A DNA stretch of 64,000 nt, from positions 620,001-684,000 of the forward strand of contig NZ_PVTJ01000002.1 in the NCBI RefSeq assembly GCF_003002955.1. Direction: 5' to 3'. How positions within the stretch are numbered: the stretch's first letter is position 1; every line of letters starts with the position of its first letter. The translations under genes and the position numbers were made by a program. Of this stretch, positions 54,547 to 63,224 are shown in pieces. Under the pieces are notes generated by a model that was given only the letters and a program-made list of their open reading frames with translations, searched no databases and had not been told where the DNA came from. Source of the DNA: Glycomyces artemisiae. GTDB lineage: Bacteria; Actinomycetota; Actinomycetes; Mycobacteriales; Micromonosporaceae.

Positions 54547-55155
54547 TGTAGAGTCCGCTCCACTAGCTAGTCTTCTTTGACCGGACTGCCTGGGCCTCCC
54601 CGCCCGGGCCCGGTGCGGGCCGCGGCCTCGGCGAACCGGGTCCGGTCAGGCGGGGGAAAGCTACAGGTGCCCGTTATCGCAGGGTAACGCGCGGCGAGCC
54701 GCCCCGGGTCCGGGCGGGCGGCCGGTGTGACGAGTCAGGCTTGGGATGCCGTTTGCCGGGCCCTTGCAGGCGATTCACGGTCCGGCGGGGCGGTTGTGCG
54801 GGGTCCGCGGGGAAAGAGGCGGGGACCGGACGCACCCCTCAGGCGTCCGGTCCCCTCAGCGGGAACCAAGCCCACCCCTCAAAGGCTTGATTCCCTTAGG
54901 CACGATGCCCTATCGCCACCCCTCAATCGACAGGGCATCGGCAGCTTGTGGCACAGCTCAATTGCACGACGCTTCGGAAGTGAACCCCCGGTGAAGCCTC
55001 TGCGCTATTGTCCGGCGGCCTTTCGGCCGACTGCTGATGCGTCTTCCGCGGCTTTGCTTCCGCGTCCGACACTTATAAGAACGAGGGCCGCCAGGCGCGG
55101 TTACGGTCTCTTCGAAGAATTTTTTGCAGCGGGCGTATCCGCAGGCCAGGGCCGA
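54547..55155. other. 609-bp region without a gene upstream of sucC
   Basis: Apart from the hairpin array at 54821-54940, it holds GC-rich inverted repeats near sucC (54590-54660), a GGCC-TTTC-GGCC hairpin near 55020 and AT-rich bases near 55110-55126. Short open frames on both strands lack coding character. The length is unusual next to housekeeping genes in this compact genome. Confidence 0.6.
54821..54940 (-). ncRNA. Array of three hairpins with an identical UGAGGGGU loop (candidate structured RNA)
   Basis: Read on the minus strand: hairpin A (54940-54903) has a 13-bp stem, hairpin B (54895-54861) 12 bp, hairpin C (54855-54821) 13 bp, separated by 7 and 5 nt. The stems are unrelated in sequence, but the loops are ATTGAGGGGTGG, TTTGAGGGGTG and CTGAGGGGT. 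Stems A and B each have one mismatch on the plus strand (A-C) that becomes a G-U pair on the minus strand, which identifies the RNA strand. The array lies about 275 nt upstream of sucC and in its direction. It may be a sucCD leader or a separate small RNA. I know of no named family with this form. Confidence 0.75.
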
Positions 55156-55587
55156 TCAGACGGCCGCAGGGCTGCCCTGATCGGGTGAGGGCACATGGCC
55201 GCGGACCCATTCGGCGATGGCCTGGGTCGAGGCGCCGGGGCCGAATATCTGCGCTACTCCGGCTTCGCGCAACTGGGCCGCGTCCTCGTCGGGAATGATG
55301 CCGCCGCCGAATACGACGATGTCGCGCGCGTCGTTCTCGTCGAGGAGTTTCAGCACCCGCGGGAAGAGCGTCATATGGGCGCCGGAGAGGATGCTCAGCC
55401 CGATCGCGTCGGCGTCCTCGGCGAGGGCGGTCGCGACGACCTGCTCGGGGGAGTTGTGGAGGCCCGTGTAGACGACCTCCATGCCCGCGTCGCGCAGCGC
55501 GCGGGCCACGACCTTCGCTCCGCGGTCGTGGCCGTCGAGCCCGACCTTGGCGACGACGACGCGTATGGGCGCCCCGGTTGCAGTCAT
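55156..55587 (-). CDS. Stand-alone cobalamin-binding domain protein (methylmalonyl-CoA mutase small-domain type)
   Basis: 143 residues, equal to the C-terminal B12 domain of methylmalonyl-CoA mutase. The cobalamin signature is DGHDRGAK (His ligating cobalt), followed by [10 protein letters not shown] and [11 protein letters not shown] separate large catalytic subunit must be encoded elsewhere; with it, an acyl-CoA mutase (methylmalonyl, isobutyryl or ethylmalonyl type) would result. Its product succinyl-CoA, if methylmalonyl-type, feeds SucCD. ATG at 55587 after GGAGG. Confidence 0.9.
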   Translation of the reverse strand: MTATGAPIRVVVAKVGLDGHDRGAKVVARALRDAGMEVVYTGLHNSPEQVVATALAEDADAIGLSILSGAHMTLFPRVLKLLDENDARDIVVFGGGIIPDEDAAQLREAGVAQIFGPGASTQAIAEWVRGHVPSPDQGSPAAV

Positions 55588-55698
55588 CTGTACCTCCTCG
55601 TACGGAGGCCGCGGCGCCTGCGTCGCTCGTGGCGATCGTCGGCGCCGCGGCCAGTTCATACGAGTGAGCTTAGTCGCGACCGGTGCGGGTTGGAAGTC

Positions 55699-56766
55699 CT
55701 ACTGGCCGTAGGGCGGCTGCTGCGGCTGCTGCTGGCCCGGCTGCCCGTAGCCGGGAGGCGGCGGCGGGTACCCGCCGGGCTGCTGCCCCGGCTGGCCCTG
55801 CGGCGGGCCGTAGCCCTGCGGGGGCTGCTGCGGCTGGCCGGGCTGCGGGTAGCCGCCCGGCTGCTGGTACGCGCCGGGCTGCTGCCCGTACCCGGGCTGC
55901 GGGTAGCCCGCGGGCGCGGCGGCCTGCGGGCCCCGGATGAACGCCTTGACGGCCTCGTCCTTGAAGTAGATGAAGCTGGCGTAGCCGAGCGTGCCGGCGA
56001 GGGCCAGGCTCTGGAGGAGCAGGACCGCCCCGAGGCCGCCGAACAGCGCGAAGGCCGAGAACGAGCCGAAGATTGACAGGATCGAGAACCCCGCGCCGAT
56101 CATGATGAGGATGATGCCGGTCAGGCGCAGGCCCGCGGGATTGACCTTGCCCTGCGGCAGCGCCCAGCCGTACCAGCCGAAGGCGCCGCAGATGAGGATG
56201 CCGAAGACGGCCGAGCCGACGTAGAAGCCGCCGAAGGTGAAGACCTGGACGAGGTTGCCGAGGACGCCGACGCCCGCGGCGATGAGCACCATCAGGCCGA
56301 TGCGCTTGATGCCCTCCGGGACCGCGCCCTGCGGCCCGGTGGCCTGCGGCTGCGGGAAGCCCGCCTGCGGCGGGGGCGGCGGGTAGCCGGGCTGCTGGGG
56401 CTGGCCCGGCTGGCCGTACGGCTGCTGGCCGGTCTGGGGGAGCTGGCCGGAGCCGAGCGGGTTCGGCTGCGGCGGCTGCGGGGTCCCGGCCGGGTTGAAC
56501 CCGGTCTGGGAGCCGGTCTGCGGCATGACCGTGGTCTCGGCGTACTCCGCGTGCGGCGGGTTCGACGGGCCGGTCGGGTTGCCGAGCGGGGAGGGCGGCG
56601 GGGGCGGGGTGCCCTGCTGGGCCTCGACCCGGTTGATCTTCATGGTGCGGTCGAGTCCGGCCTCCTCCCCTCCTTCAGGGGCCGCGGCGGGCGGCTGCGC
56701 GCCGGGCTTGAGCTTGAAGGTGCCGCCGTCCTCGTCGTCGGGTCGGTCGTTCTCTGGGGGAGTCAT
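55699..56766 (-). CDS. Multi-pass membrane protein with Pro/Gly/Gln-rich cytoplasmic arms
   Basis: 355 residues. An acidic start ([19 protein letters not shown]) and a Pro/Gln-rich arm (about 1-165) lead into four hydrophobic helices ([73 protein letters not shown]), then a second arm of repeated [14 protein letters not shown] units (about 290-355). No function is recognised; the arms suggest an unstructured scaffold. The ATG at 56766 is chosen over a frame reaching 56829 because homology-like acidic sequence begins there. The purine-rich repeats could complicate assembly. Confidence 0.7.
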   Translation of the reverse strand: MTPPENDRPDDEDGGTFKLKPGAQPPAAAPEGGEEAGLDRTMKINRVEAQQGTPPPPPSPLGNPTGPSNPPHAEYAETTVMPQTGSQTGFNPAGTPQPPQPNPLGSGQLPQTGQQPYGQPGQPQQPGYPPPPPQAGFPQPQATGPQGAVPEGIKRIGLMVLIAAGVGVLGNLVQVFTFGGFYVGSAVFGILICGAFGWYGWALPQGKVNPAGLRLTGIILIMIGAGFSILSIFGSFSAFALFGGLGAVLLLQSLALAGTLGYASFIYFKDEAVKAFIRGPQAAAPAGYPQPGYGQQPGAYQQPGGYPQPGQPQQPPQGYGPPQGQPGQQPGGYPPPPPGYGQPGQQQPQQPPYGQ

Positions 56767-56909
56767 GACATCCACTCTCCATGCCGGATCGGTTGTGACT
56801 GCTCTCCACCTCACCTTACCGACCGTCACGCCGCAAGGGGGTATGCCGTCCGAACAGGGGCGCGCGGGGAGGGCGCCGCACCGGCGTCAGCGGCGGATCG
56901 CCAACCGGC

Positions 56910-57296
56910 TCAGGCGAAGTGGGCCCGGAGCACGCCCATGTACGTGGGCTGCGCGGCCTCGTAGCGCTCCTGCCCGGCGGGGGTGAGCATGAGGAACATG
57001 GCGCGGCGGTCGAAGTCGCAGGTCGCGCGGGTGACGAGGCCGTCCTTCTCCAGGCGCGTGACGGTGCGGGAGAGGGCGCTCTGGCTGAGGTACATCTCGG
57101 CCTCCAGCTCCTTCATCTTCGCCTTCCCGCCGCCCTTGGAGCAGCTGCGGGACAGGATCTTGAGGACCTCGAACTCGCTCAGGCCCAGCTCGTGCCGCTC
57201 CTGGAGCTCGCTCTCCAGCTCGCACGATGTGGTGTGGTACACGCGGAGTGTTTCAGACCACTTCGTGCACACGTCTTCGGATACTACGGCCTCCAT
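56910..57296 (-). CDS. MarR-family transcriptional regulator
   Basis: 128 residues with a MarR winged helix (GLSEFEVLKILSRS, then MYLSQSALSRTVTRLEKDGL, and the wing ATCDFDRRAMFLMLTP). It probably represses the divergent MFS efflux gene and itself. Cys in SCSKGG and ATCDF could make it thiol-responsive; that is speculative. The ATG at 57296 lies 7 bases after a TAATCT -10 box with no ribosome binding site, so the mRNA is probably leaderless. Confidence 0.9.
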   Translation of the reverse strand: MEAVVSEDVCTKWSETLRVYHTTSCELESELQERHELGLSEFEVLKILSRSCSKGGGKAKMKELEAEMYLSQSALSRTVTRLEKDGLVTRATCDFDRRAMFLMLTPAGQERYEAAQPTYMGVLRAHFA

Positions 57297-57303
57297 GACC
57301 AGG

Positions 57304-57375
57304 AGATTACCATGTCAAGACATTTAATGTCCACGCATTTGATGTGTTGACATCCAATGCACGTGCATGTAAGTT
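57304..57375. promoter_or_regulatory. Overlapping divergent promoters with MarR-type palindromes
   Basis: Plus strand: TTGACA (57347-57352), 17 nt, TAAGTT (57370-57375), with the perfect palindrome ATGCACGTGCAT (57357-57368) filling the spacer. Minus strand: TGGACA (57333-57328), 18 nt, TAATCT (57309-57304), with ATGTCAAGACAT (57312-57323) in its spacer and GACATTTAATGTC (57319-57331) overlapping it. Both promoters place the start of transcription at or next to the start codon. Confidence 0.75.
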
Positions 57376-57382
57376 TCTCCCC

Positions 57383-58837
57383 ATGACGATCACCGAACCG
57401 AAACCCCTCCCCACCACCACTTCGACCAGCATCGATACGCCCGCACATGCCCCGAGCCGATGGGGACCAAAGCTGTGGGCCGTCCTCTTCGTGGCCGGCC
57501 TCGCGATGTTCCTGGACGCCCTCGACGTCTCCATGGTCGGCGTCGCGCTCCCGTCCATCGGCGCCGAGCTGGGCCTCGAAACGGCCTCGCTCCAGTGGAT
57601 CGTCAACGGCTACATCCTCGGCTACGGCGGCCTCCTCCTCCTGGGCGGACGCATGGCCGACCTGCTGGGACGCCGCCAGGTCTTCCTCACCGCGCTCGTC
57701 GTCTTCGGCGCCGCCTCGCTCGTCGGCGGGCTCGTCGAGCACGAGGGCCTGCTCATCGCCTCGCGCATCGTGAAGGGCGTCGCCGCCGCGTTCACCGCCC
57801 CGGCCGCGCTCTCGATCATCACGACCACCTTCAAGGAGGGCCACGACCGCAACAAGGCCCTGTCGATCTTCACCGTCTTCGGCGCCACCGGGTACGCCTC
57901 GGGGCTCATCGCCTCCGGCCTGCTCACCAGCGTCGACTGGCGCCTGACGTTCTTCGCGCCCGTGGTCGTCGTGGCCGGCGTCCTCATCGCCGCGTTCATC
58001 GTGGTCCCCAAGACCGCCGAGCGCGAGAAGGGGCACATCGACTTCCTCGGCTCCGCCACGCTCACCGGCGGCATGCTCGCCGCGGTCTACACCATCGTCA
58101 CGGTGCCCGAGGCCGGCTTCACGCCGCTGGTCACCGCCACCACCGCGGCCGCGGTGATCCTCCTCGGGGCGTTCTTCGTCATCGAGAACAAGGTCGCCCA
58201 CCCGCTGGTGCGCCTGAGCATCTTCAAGGTCAAGTCGATCGTCCGCGCCAACCTGGCCGCGCTCGCGATCTTCGGGTCCTACATCAGCTTCCAGACGATC
58301 GTGTCCCTGTACCTCCAGAACACGCTCCAGTGGGAGCCGATCCAGATGGCGCTGGCCCTGGCCCCCGCCGGGATCATCGTGGCGATCCTGTCGCCGATCG
58401 CGGGCAAGTTCATCGACCGCTACGGCACGAAGTCGATGATCATCGCCTCGATGGCCGCGTTCGTCCTCGGCTACCTGTGGTTCATCCTCCGCGGCGGCTC
58501 GGCCCAGCCGAACTACTTCGCGGACTACCTGCCCGCGTTCCTGCTGCTGGGCCTCGGCTTCGCGATCGGCTTCTCGTCGGTCATGGTCCAGGCCACCGAG
58601 GGCATCTCGGACGACGAGCAGGGCCTGGCCTCCGGCCTGGTCCAGACCTCCGGGCAGATCGGCGGCGCCGTGGTCCTCGCGGTCGTCACCGGCCTCATCG
58701 CCGGGGGCGCGGCCACCTCGATCGCCCAGTACCGGCCCGGCCTGTACCTGGTGACCGCGGTCGCCGCGGTCGGCCTCCTCGCCAGCGCCACCGCGCTGAT
58801 GGGGCGCCGCACCGCCGAGGTCGTCGAAGCCGCTTAG
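57383..58837 (+). CDS. MFS multidrug efflux transporter, 14-TM (DHA2) type
   Basis: 484 residues with about 14 hydrophobic helices. Family motifs include LDALDVSMVGVALPSIGAEL in TM1, the loop RMADLLGRRQVF after TM2, and GATGYASGLIASGLL (antiporter motif C region). It is expected to export drugs or related compounds using the proton gradient. The ATG at 57383 has no ribosome binding site and sits about 7 bases after the -10 box. It is divergent from the MarR gene. Confidence 0.93.
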   Translation: MTITEPKPLPTTTSTSIDTPAHAPSRWGPKLWAVLFVAGLAMFLDALDVSMVGVALPSIGAELGLETASLQWIVNGYILGYGGLLLLGGRMADLLGRRQVFLTALVVFGAASLVGGLVEHEGLLIASRIVKGVAAAFTAPAALSIITTTFKEGHDRNKALSIFTVFGATGYASGLIASGLLTSVDWRLTFFAPVVVVAGVLIAAFIVVPKTAEREKGHIDFLGSATLTGGMLAAVYTIVTVPEAGFTPLVTATTAAAVILLGAFFVIENKVAHPLVRLSIFKVKSIVRANLAALAIFGSYISFQTIVSLYLQNTLQWEPIQMALALAPAGIIVAILSPIAGKFIDRYGTKSMIIASMAAFVLGYLWFILRGGSAQPNYFADYLPAFLLLGLGFAIGFSSVMVQATEGISDDEQGLASGLVQTSGQIGGAVVLAVVTGLIAGGAATSIAQYRPGLYLVTAVAAVGLLASATALMGRRTAEVVEAA

Positions 58838-58899
58838 AAGCTGCTCGCCAACACCCGCACAACTGAACAAATTTATGGCTCGCAAGCGTCGCCAAGAGT

Positions 58900-58924
58900 G
58901 CCCGCCGTCCCCCGGACGGCGGGC
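58900..58924. terminator. Bidirectional terminator
   Basis: GCCCGCCGTCC (58900-58910) pairs with GGACGGCGGGC (58914-58924) around CCC, between the convergent MFS and ABC genes. Confidence 0.82.
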
Positions 58925-58941
58925 CCTGCTGTCTCTCCTTG

Positions 58942-59667
<726 letters not shown>

Positions 59668-59879
59668 CGGGTGCCTCCGGGTTTCCTTGGTACCCAAGAC
59701 GCTATGGGAATCCGTGTCCGTTTCCAATGCGGTCAGCTGCCGGAAAGGGGGTGGGGACAACCGGAGGCGGGCGGGTACAGCCAGCTGTAGTGCCGCCGCT
59801 TTCGGGCTTGTACAGCAGGCTGTAGCGACGGTGCGGCCCCGCCGCGGGTACGTTTCCAAGCGAGTTCTTGGAGGAAGCG

Positions 59880-61190
59880 ATGGCGATCGGCAGGCGCGAG
59901 CGGGTGCGGGCGTGGTTCGACGCGCAGCTGCGCCCGGACGGCGAGGGCAGGACCGGGCTGGGCTCGGTGCTCGCCGCGGCCCTGCGCGCCTCCGGCTACG
60001 GCGCGGTCGGCGCCGGGTTCGGCATCCTCGCGCTCTACACGATCCCGATCGCGGTCCTCGTCGGCTTCCTCTCGCTGCTCGGCGCCGGGAGGTTCCTCGT
60101 CCACCCGACGATGCAGTGGGTGCGGATGCTCGCGGGCCTGGAGCGCCGCCGCCTGCTGCGCCTCGGCCACGACGTCGAGTCCCCGTACGCGGGCCCCGAC
60201 GCGGAACTGCCGCGGAGTCTGCGGGAGGTGCGCGCCGACCCGTCCGCGCGCCGCGACCTCCAGTGGGTGTTCCTGCACGGCACGTGGGGCCTCATCATCG
60301 GGGCGATCCTCATCAACATGCCGTTCGTGGCCGTCCGCGACGCGACCTACCCGCTGTGGTGGGCGTTCGCGCCGTCCTCGGAGCAGCAGATCCTCTCGGG
60401 GATGATCGAGGCGCAGACCGCGCCCGCCGCGGCCCTCGGCTTCGCCACCGGCATCGCCGTGTGCGCGCTGTGGCTCCTCTTCGGCCCCAAGCTCCTCGAC
60501 CTCCAGGCCCGGCCCGGCGCCAACCTCCTCGGGCCCGACCCCGACATCGACCTGTCCGAGCGCGTCGCCCGGTTGACGGCGACCCGCGCCGCCGCGCTCG
60601 ACGCGCACGCCGTCGAGCTGCGCCGCATCGAGCGGGCCCTGCACGACGGGGCCCAGAACCGGATCGTCGCCGTCGCCGTCCTCGTCGGCGCCGCCAAGCG
60701 CGAGGTCCCGCGCGACCCGGACAAGGCCGTGGAGATCCTCGGCCGCGCCCAGGACACCGTGGAGGACGCGCTCGCCGAGCTGCGCGCGGTCGTGCGGTCG
60801 ATCCTCCCGCCGGTCCTGGAGGACCGCGGGCTCGCCGGGGCCCTGAACGCGCTGGCCTCCGACTGCCCCGTGCCGTGCACGGTGGCCGTGGACGTGCCGG
60901 GCCGGTGCCCGGCGAGCGTCGAAGCCACCGCCTACTTCGTGGTCGCCGAGTCGCTCACCAACGTGGCCAAGCACTCCCGTGCTACCAGCGCGTCGGTGGA
61001 GGTGACCAGGCGGGGGAATACCCTCACTGTGGCCGTGGTCGACGACGGCCGCGGCGGCGCCGACGCCGGGGCCGGATCGGGCCTGGCGGGCATCACGCGG
61101 CGCGTCGAGGCGCTCGACGGGACCGCGACCGTGACCAGCCCACCCGGTGGGCCGACCGAGATCAGAGTGGAGCTGCCGTGCGGATCGTGA
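59880..61190 (+). CDS. NarL-type sensor histidine kinase with N-terminal membrane domain
   Basis: 436 residues. Four hydrophobic segments (VGAGFGILALYTIPIAVLVG; GTWGLIIGAILINMPFVAV; LGFATGIAVCALWLLFG and others) form a PspC/sensor-like membrane part. HisKA_3 has the phospho-acceptor in IERALHDGAQNRIVAV, and HATPase has ESLTNVAKHSRA, VVDDGRGGAD and GSGLAGITRRVEAL. The ATG at 59880 follows GGAGGAAG; an upstream in-frame TTG is less likely. It overlaps the regulator gene by 13 bp. Confidence 0.93.
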   Translation: MAIGRRERVRAWFDAQLRPDGEGRTGLGSVLAAALRASGYGAVGAGFGILALYTIPIAVLVGFLSLLGAGRFLVHPTMQWVRMLAGLERRRLLRLGHDVESPYAGPDAELPRSLREVRADPSARRDLQWVFLHGTWGLIIGAILINMPFVAVRDATYPLWWAFAPSSEQQILSGMIEAQTAPAAALGFATGIAVCALWLLFGPKLLDLQARPGANLLGPDPDIDLSERVARLTATRAAALDAHAVELRRIERALHDGAQNRIVAVAVLVGAAKREVPRDPDKAVEILGRAQDTVEDALAELRAVVRSILPPVLEDRGLAGALNALASDCPVPCTVAVDVPGRCPASVEATAYFVVAESLTNVAKHSRATSASVEVTRRGNTLTVAVVDDGRGGADAGAGSGLAGITRRVEALDGTATVTSPPGGPTEIRVELPCGS

Positions 61191-61825
61191 TCGCCGAGGA
61201 CGACACCCTCCTGCGCGAGGGCCTCAACCTGGTGCTGCAAGGGGAGGGATTCGAGGTCGTGGCCTCCGTGGGGGACCCGGCCTCATTCCTGGCCGCCGTC
61301 GAGGAGCACCGCCCCGACGTCGCCGTGGTCGACGTGCGCATGCCCCCCACGCACACCGACGAGGGCATCAAGGCCGCCGTCGCGGCCCGCCGCGCCCACC
61401 CGGGGCTCGCCGTCCTCGTCCTCTCGGCCTATGTGGAGCAGTCGTTCGCGACCGACCTCCTCGCGGACGGCGCCCGCAGCGTTGGCTACCTCCTGAAGGA
61501 GCGCGTCGGCCGCGTCGACGCGTTCGTGGAGGCCCTCCACCGCGTCGCGAAGGGCGGCACCGCCATCGACCCCGAGGTCGTCGCCCAGCTGTTCGCGCAG
61601 CGCCGCGCCGACGACCCCGTCGAGCGCCTCACGCCCCGCGAGAAGGAGGTCCTGTCGGTCATGGCCGAGGGCCTGGGCAACGGCGCGATCGCGCAGCGGC
61701 TGTTCATCACCGAGAACGCCGTCCACAAGCACATCCGCAACATCTTCCTCAAGTTCGGGCTCGCCCCCGACGACGAGACCGACCGCCGCGTCGCGGCCGT
61801 CCTCCACTACCTCGACCGCGCCTGA
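61178..61825 (+). CDS. NarL/LuxR-family response regulator
   Basis: 215 residues. Receiver: IVIAEDDTLLREGLNLVLQ, phospho-acceptor in AVVDVRMPP, YLLKERV. C-terminal LuxR helix-turn-helix: LTPREKEVLSVMAEGLGN, then IAQRLFITENAVHKHIRNIF. The GTG at 61178 lies inside the kinase gene. The regulon is unknown; the divergent ABC gene and the aquaporin are candidates by position. Confidence 0.94.
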   Translation: MRIVIAEDDTLLREGLNLVLQGEGFEVVASVGDPASFLAAVEEHRPDVAVVDVRMPPTHTDEGIKAAVAARRAHPGLAVLVLSAYVEQSFATDLLADGARSVGYLLKERVGRVDAFVEALHRVAKGGTAIDPEVVAQLFAQRRADDPVERLTPREKEVLSVMAEGLGNGAIAQRLFITENAVHKHIRNIFLKFGLAPDDETDRRVAAVLHYLDRA

Positions 61826-61928
61826 ACCGCGCCCCACTACCGTCCAAATAGCGCAAAACGCTCACGAAGCCGCCCCAGTCCTGCCATCCTCTGGGACAGA
61901 CGTAGGAAACGGTTTCAAGGAGGACGTC

Positions 61929-62639
61929 ATGCGCGCGATCTGGGCCGAGCTGCTCGGCACCTTCTGCCTGGTCTTCTTCGCGGTCGGCGCCGCCGTGTAC
62001 GGCATCGGCCCCGAGGCGATCGGATTCGTCGGCGTCGCCTTCGCGTTCGGCCTCGTCCTCTTCGCACTCGCCTACGCGATCGGCCCGGTCTCCGGCGCCC
62101 ACGTCAACCCCGCCGTCACGCTCGGCGCACTCCTGGCCCGCCGCGTCGACGCCGGCACCGCCGTCGGCTACTGGATCGCCCAGTTCGCCGGCGGCATCGC
62201 CGCCGCCGCGCTCCTGAAGTTCATGACCACCGGCGGCGACGTCACCGACCAGACCGGCGCCCTCGGCGCCAACGACTACGGCGCCACCGTGAACCTCGCC
62301 GGCGCCCTCGTCATCGAGGCGCTCCTGACGTTCCTGCTCGTCTTCACCGTCCTCGCCGTCACCGGCAAGAAGGGCGCCACCCCGGCCGCGGGCGCCGCCA
62401 TCGGCCTGGTCCTGGTGATCATCCACCTCGTCGGGCTCCCGCTCACGGGCACCTCAGTCAACCCGGCCCGCTCGCTCGGCCCGGCCCTGTTCGCCGGGGG
62501 CGCACCGCTGGAGCACGTGTGGGTCTTCATCGTCGCGCCGCTCGTCGGCGGCGCGCTCGGCGCGGCCGTCCAGCTCTGGCTGTACGGCCGCGAGCCCGAA
62601 CCCGAGGACACCGACGTCCAGACCTCGTCGGCGCTGTAG
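61929..62639 (+). CDS. aqpZ: Aquaporin (AqpZ-type water channel)
   Basis: 236 residues and six helices with both pore motifs, AHVNPAVTLG and TSVNPARSLG. The second half reads IHLVGLPLTGTSVNPAR, placing His, Thr and Arg as in the narrow AqpZ selectivity filter, so water rather than glycerol is expected. The ATG at 61929 has a near-perfect AAGGAGG (61917-61923). Confidence 0.93.
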   Translation: MRAIWAELLGTFCLVFFAVGAAVYGIGPEAIGFVGVAFAFGLVLFALAYAIGPVSGAHVNPAVTLGALLARRVDAGTAVGYWIAQFAGGIAAAALLKFMTTGGDVTDQTGALGANDYGATVNLAGALVIEALLTFLLVFTVLAVTGKKGATPAAGAAIGLVLVIIHLVGLPLTGTSVNPARSLGPALFAGGAPLEHVWVFIVAPLVGGALGAAVQLWLYGREPEPEDTDVQTSSAL

Positions 62640-62653
62640 CGCGGCATCGGACG

Positions 62654-62673
62654 GCCCTCCCCCCAGGGAGGGC
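62654..62673. terminator. Terminator between aquaporin and nuclease genes
   Basis: GCCCTCCC (62654-62661) pairs with GGGAGGGC (62666-62673) around a CCCA loop, between convergent stops. Confidence 0.7.
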
Positions 62674-63110
62674 TATTCGTCGTTCAGGGACCCCCACATG
62701 CCGCGCTTCTCCGCCTTCGCGAGCCGCTCCGCCTTGCGCAGCGTGTCGCCGATCGTCAGCTCCTGGTGCCCCAGGATGTAGCAGTGCGCCATCCCCTCGG
62801 CGACGGCCAGAACGGCGTAGTTCATGCCGTTCTCCATCACCACGTGCGCCAGCAGCCGGTCGTACTGGTCGAACGCCGGGTCACCCGGATCGGTGAACAG
62901 GTTCACCGTGCGGCCTTCGAGCTTCGACTTCGCGTAGACCTTCGCCTCCGCGCCCCAGTCCTCCTCCTCGCGGAACCCGCCGGACTCGGGGGAGTTGATG
63001 CCCATGATCCGCACCCGGATCTTCTCGCCGTCGATGTAGGCGCGGAACGTGTCACCGTCCACGACCTCCTCGACGTCCACCGTGGCGTAGAAGTCGCCCG
63101 GACCTTCCAT
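62673..63110 (-). CDS. Staphylococcal-nuclease-like (thermonuclease) protein
   Basis: 145 residues with the SNase core: VVDGDTFRAYIDGEKIRVRI, GINSPE, and DQYDRLLAHVVMENG, where Arg matches the catalytic Arg of YGRLLA in thermonuclease. Asp and Arg of the calcium and phosphate site are present. Unlike secreted thermonucleases it has no signal peptide, so it may act inside the cell or be a non-classical nuclease. The ATG at 63110 follows GGAGG. Confidence 0.85.
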   Translation of the reverse strand: MEGPGDFYATVDVEEVVDGDTFRAYIDGEKIRVRIMGINSPESGGFREEEDWGAEAKVYAKSKLEGRTVNLFTDPGDPAFDQYDRLLAHVVMENGMNYAVLAVAEGMAHCYILGHQELTIGDTLRKAERLAKAEKRGMWGSLNDE

Positions 63111-63224
63111 ACTGCTGCCTCCTCCAGGCGGACCCCCGCGGGACCGCCGCCGACCCATCCTCGCATTCGCCCGCCCGTCATGGGAACCGTGCTCCGCGTG
63201 CCCCCTTGTGACAGACTGGTCGGC

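Noticed and set aside
54821-54940. CRISPR array or tandem terminators
   Set aside because: Only the 8-9-nt loops are conserved, not the full unit; stems differ, so this is not CRISPR. Three successive terminators would not need identical loops and no T tracts follow.
54821-54940. A member of the 6C RNA family
   Set aside because: 6C RNA has two hairpins with runs of six or more C in the loop; here there are three hairpins and the RNA strand carries G-rich loops.
54727-55188. Open frames across the hairpin array
   Set aside because: Composition is not coding-like, starts lack ribosome binding sites, and RNA structure explains the sequence constraint better.
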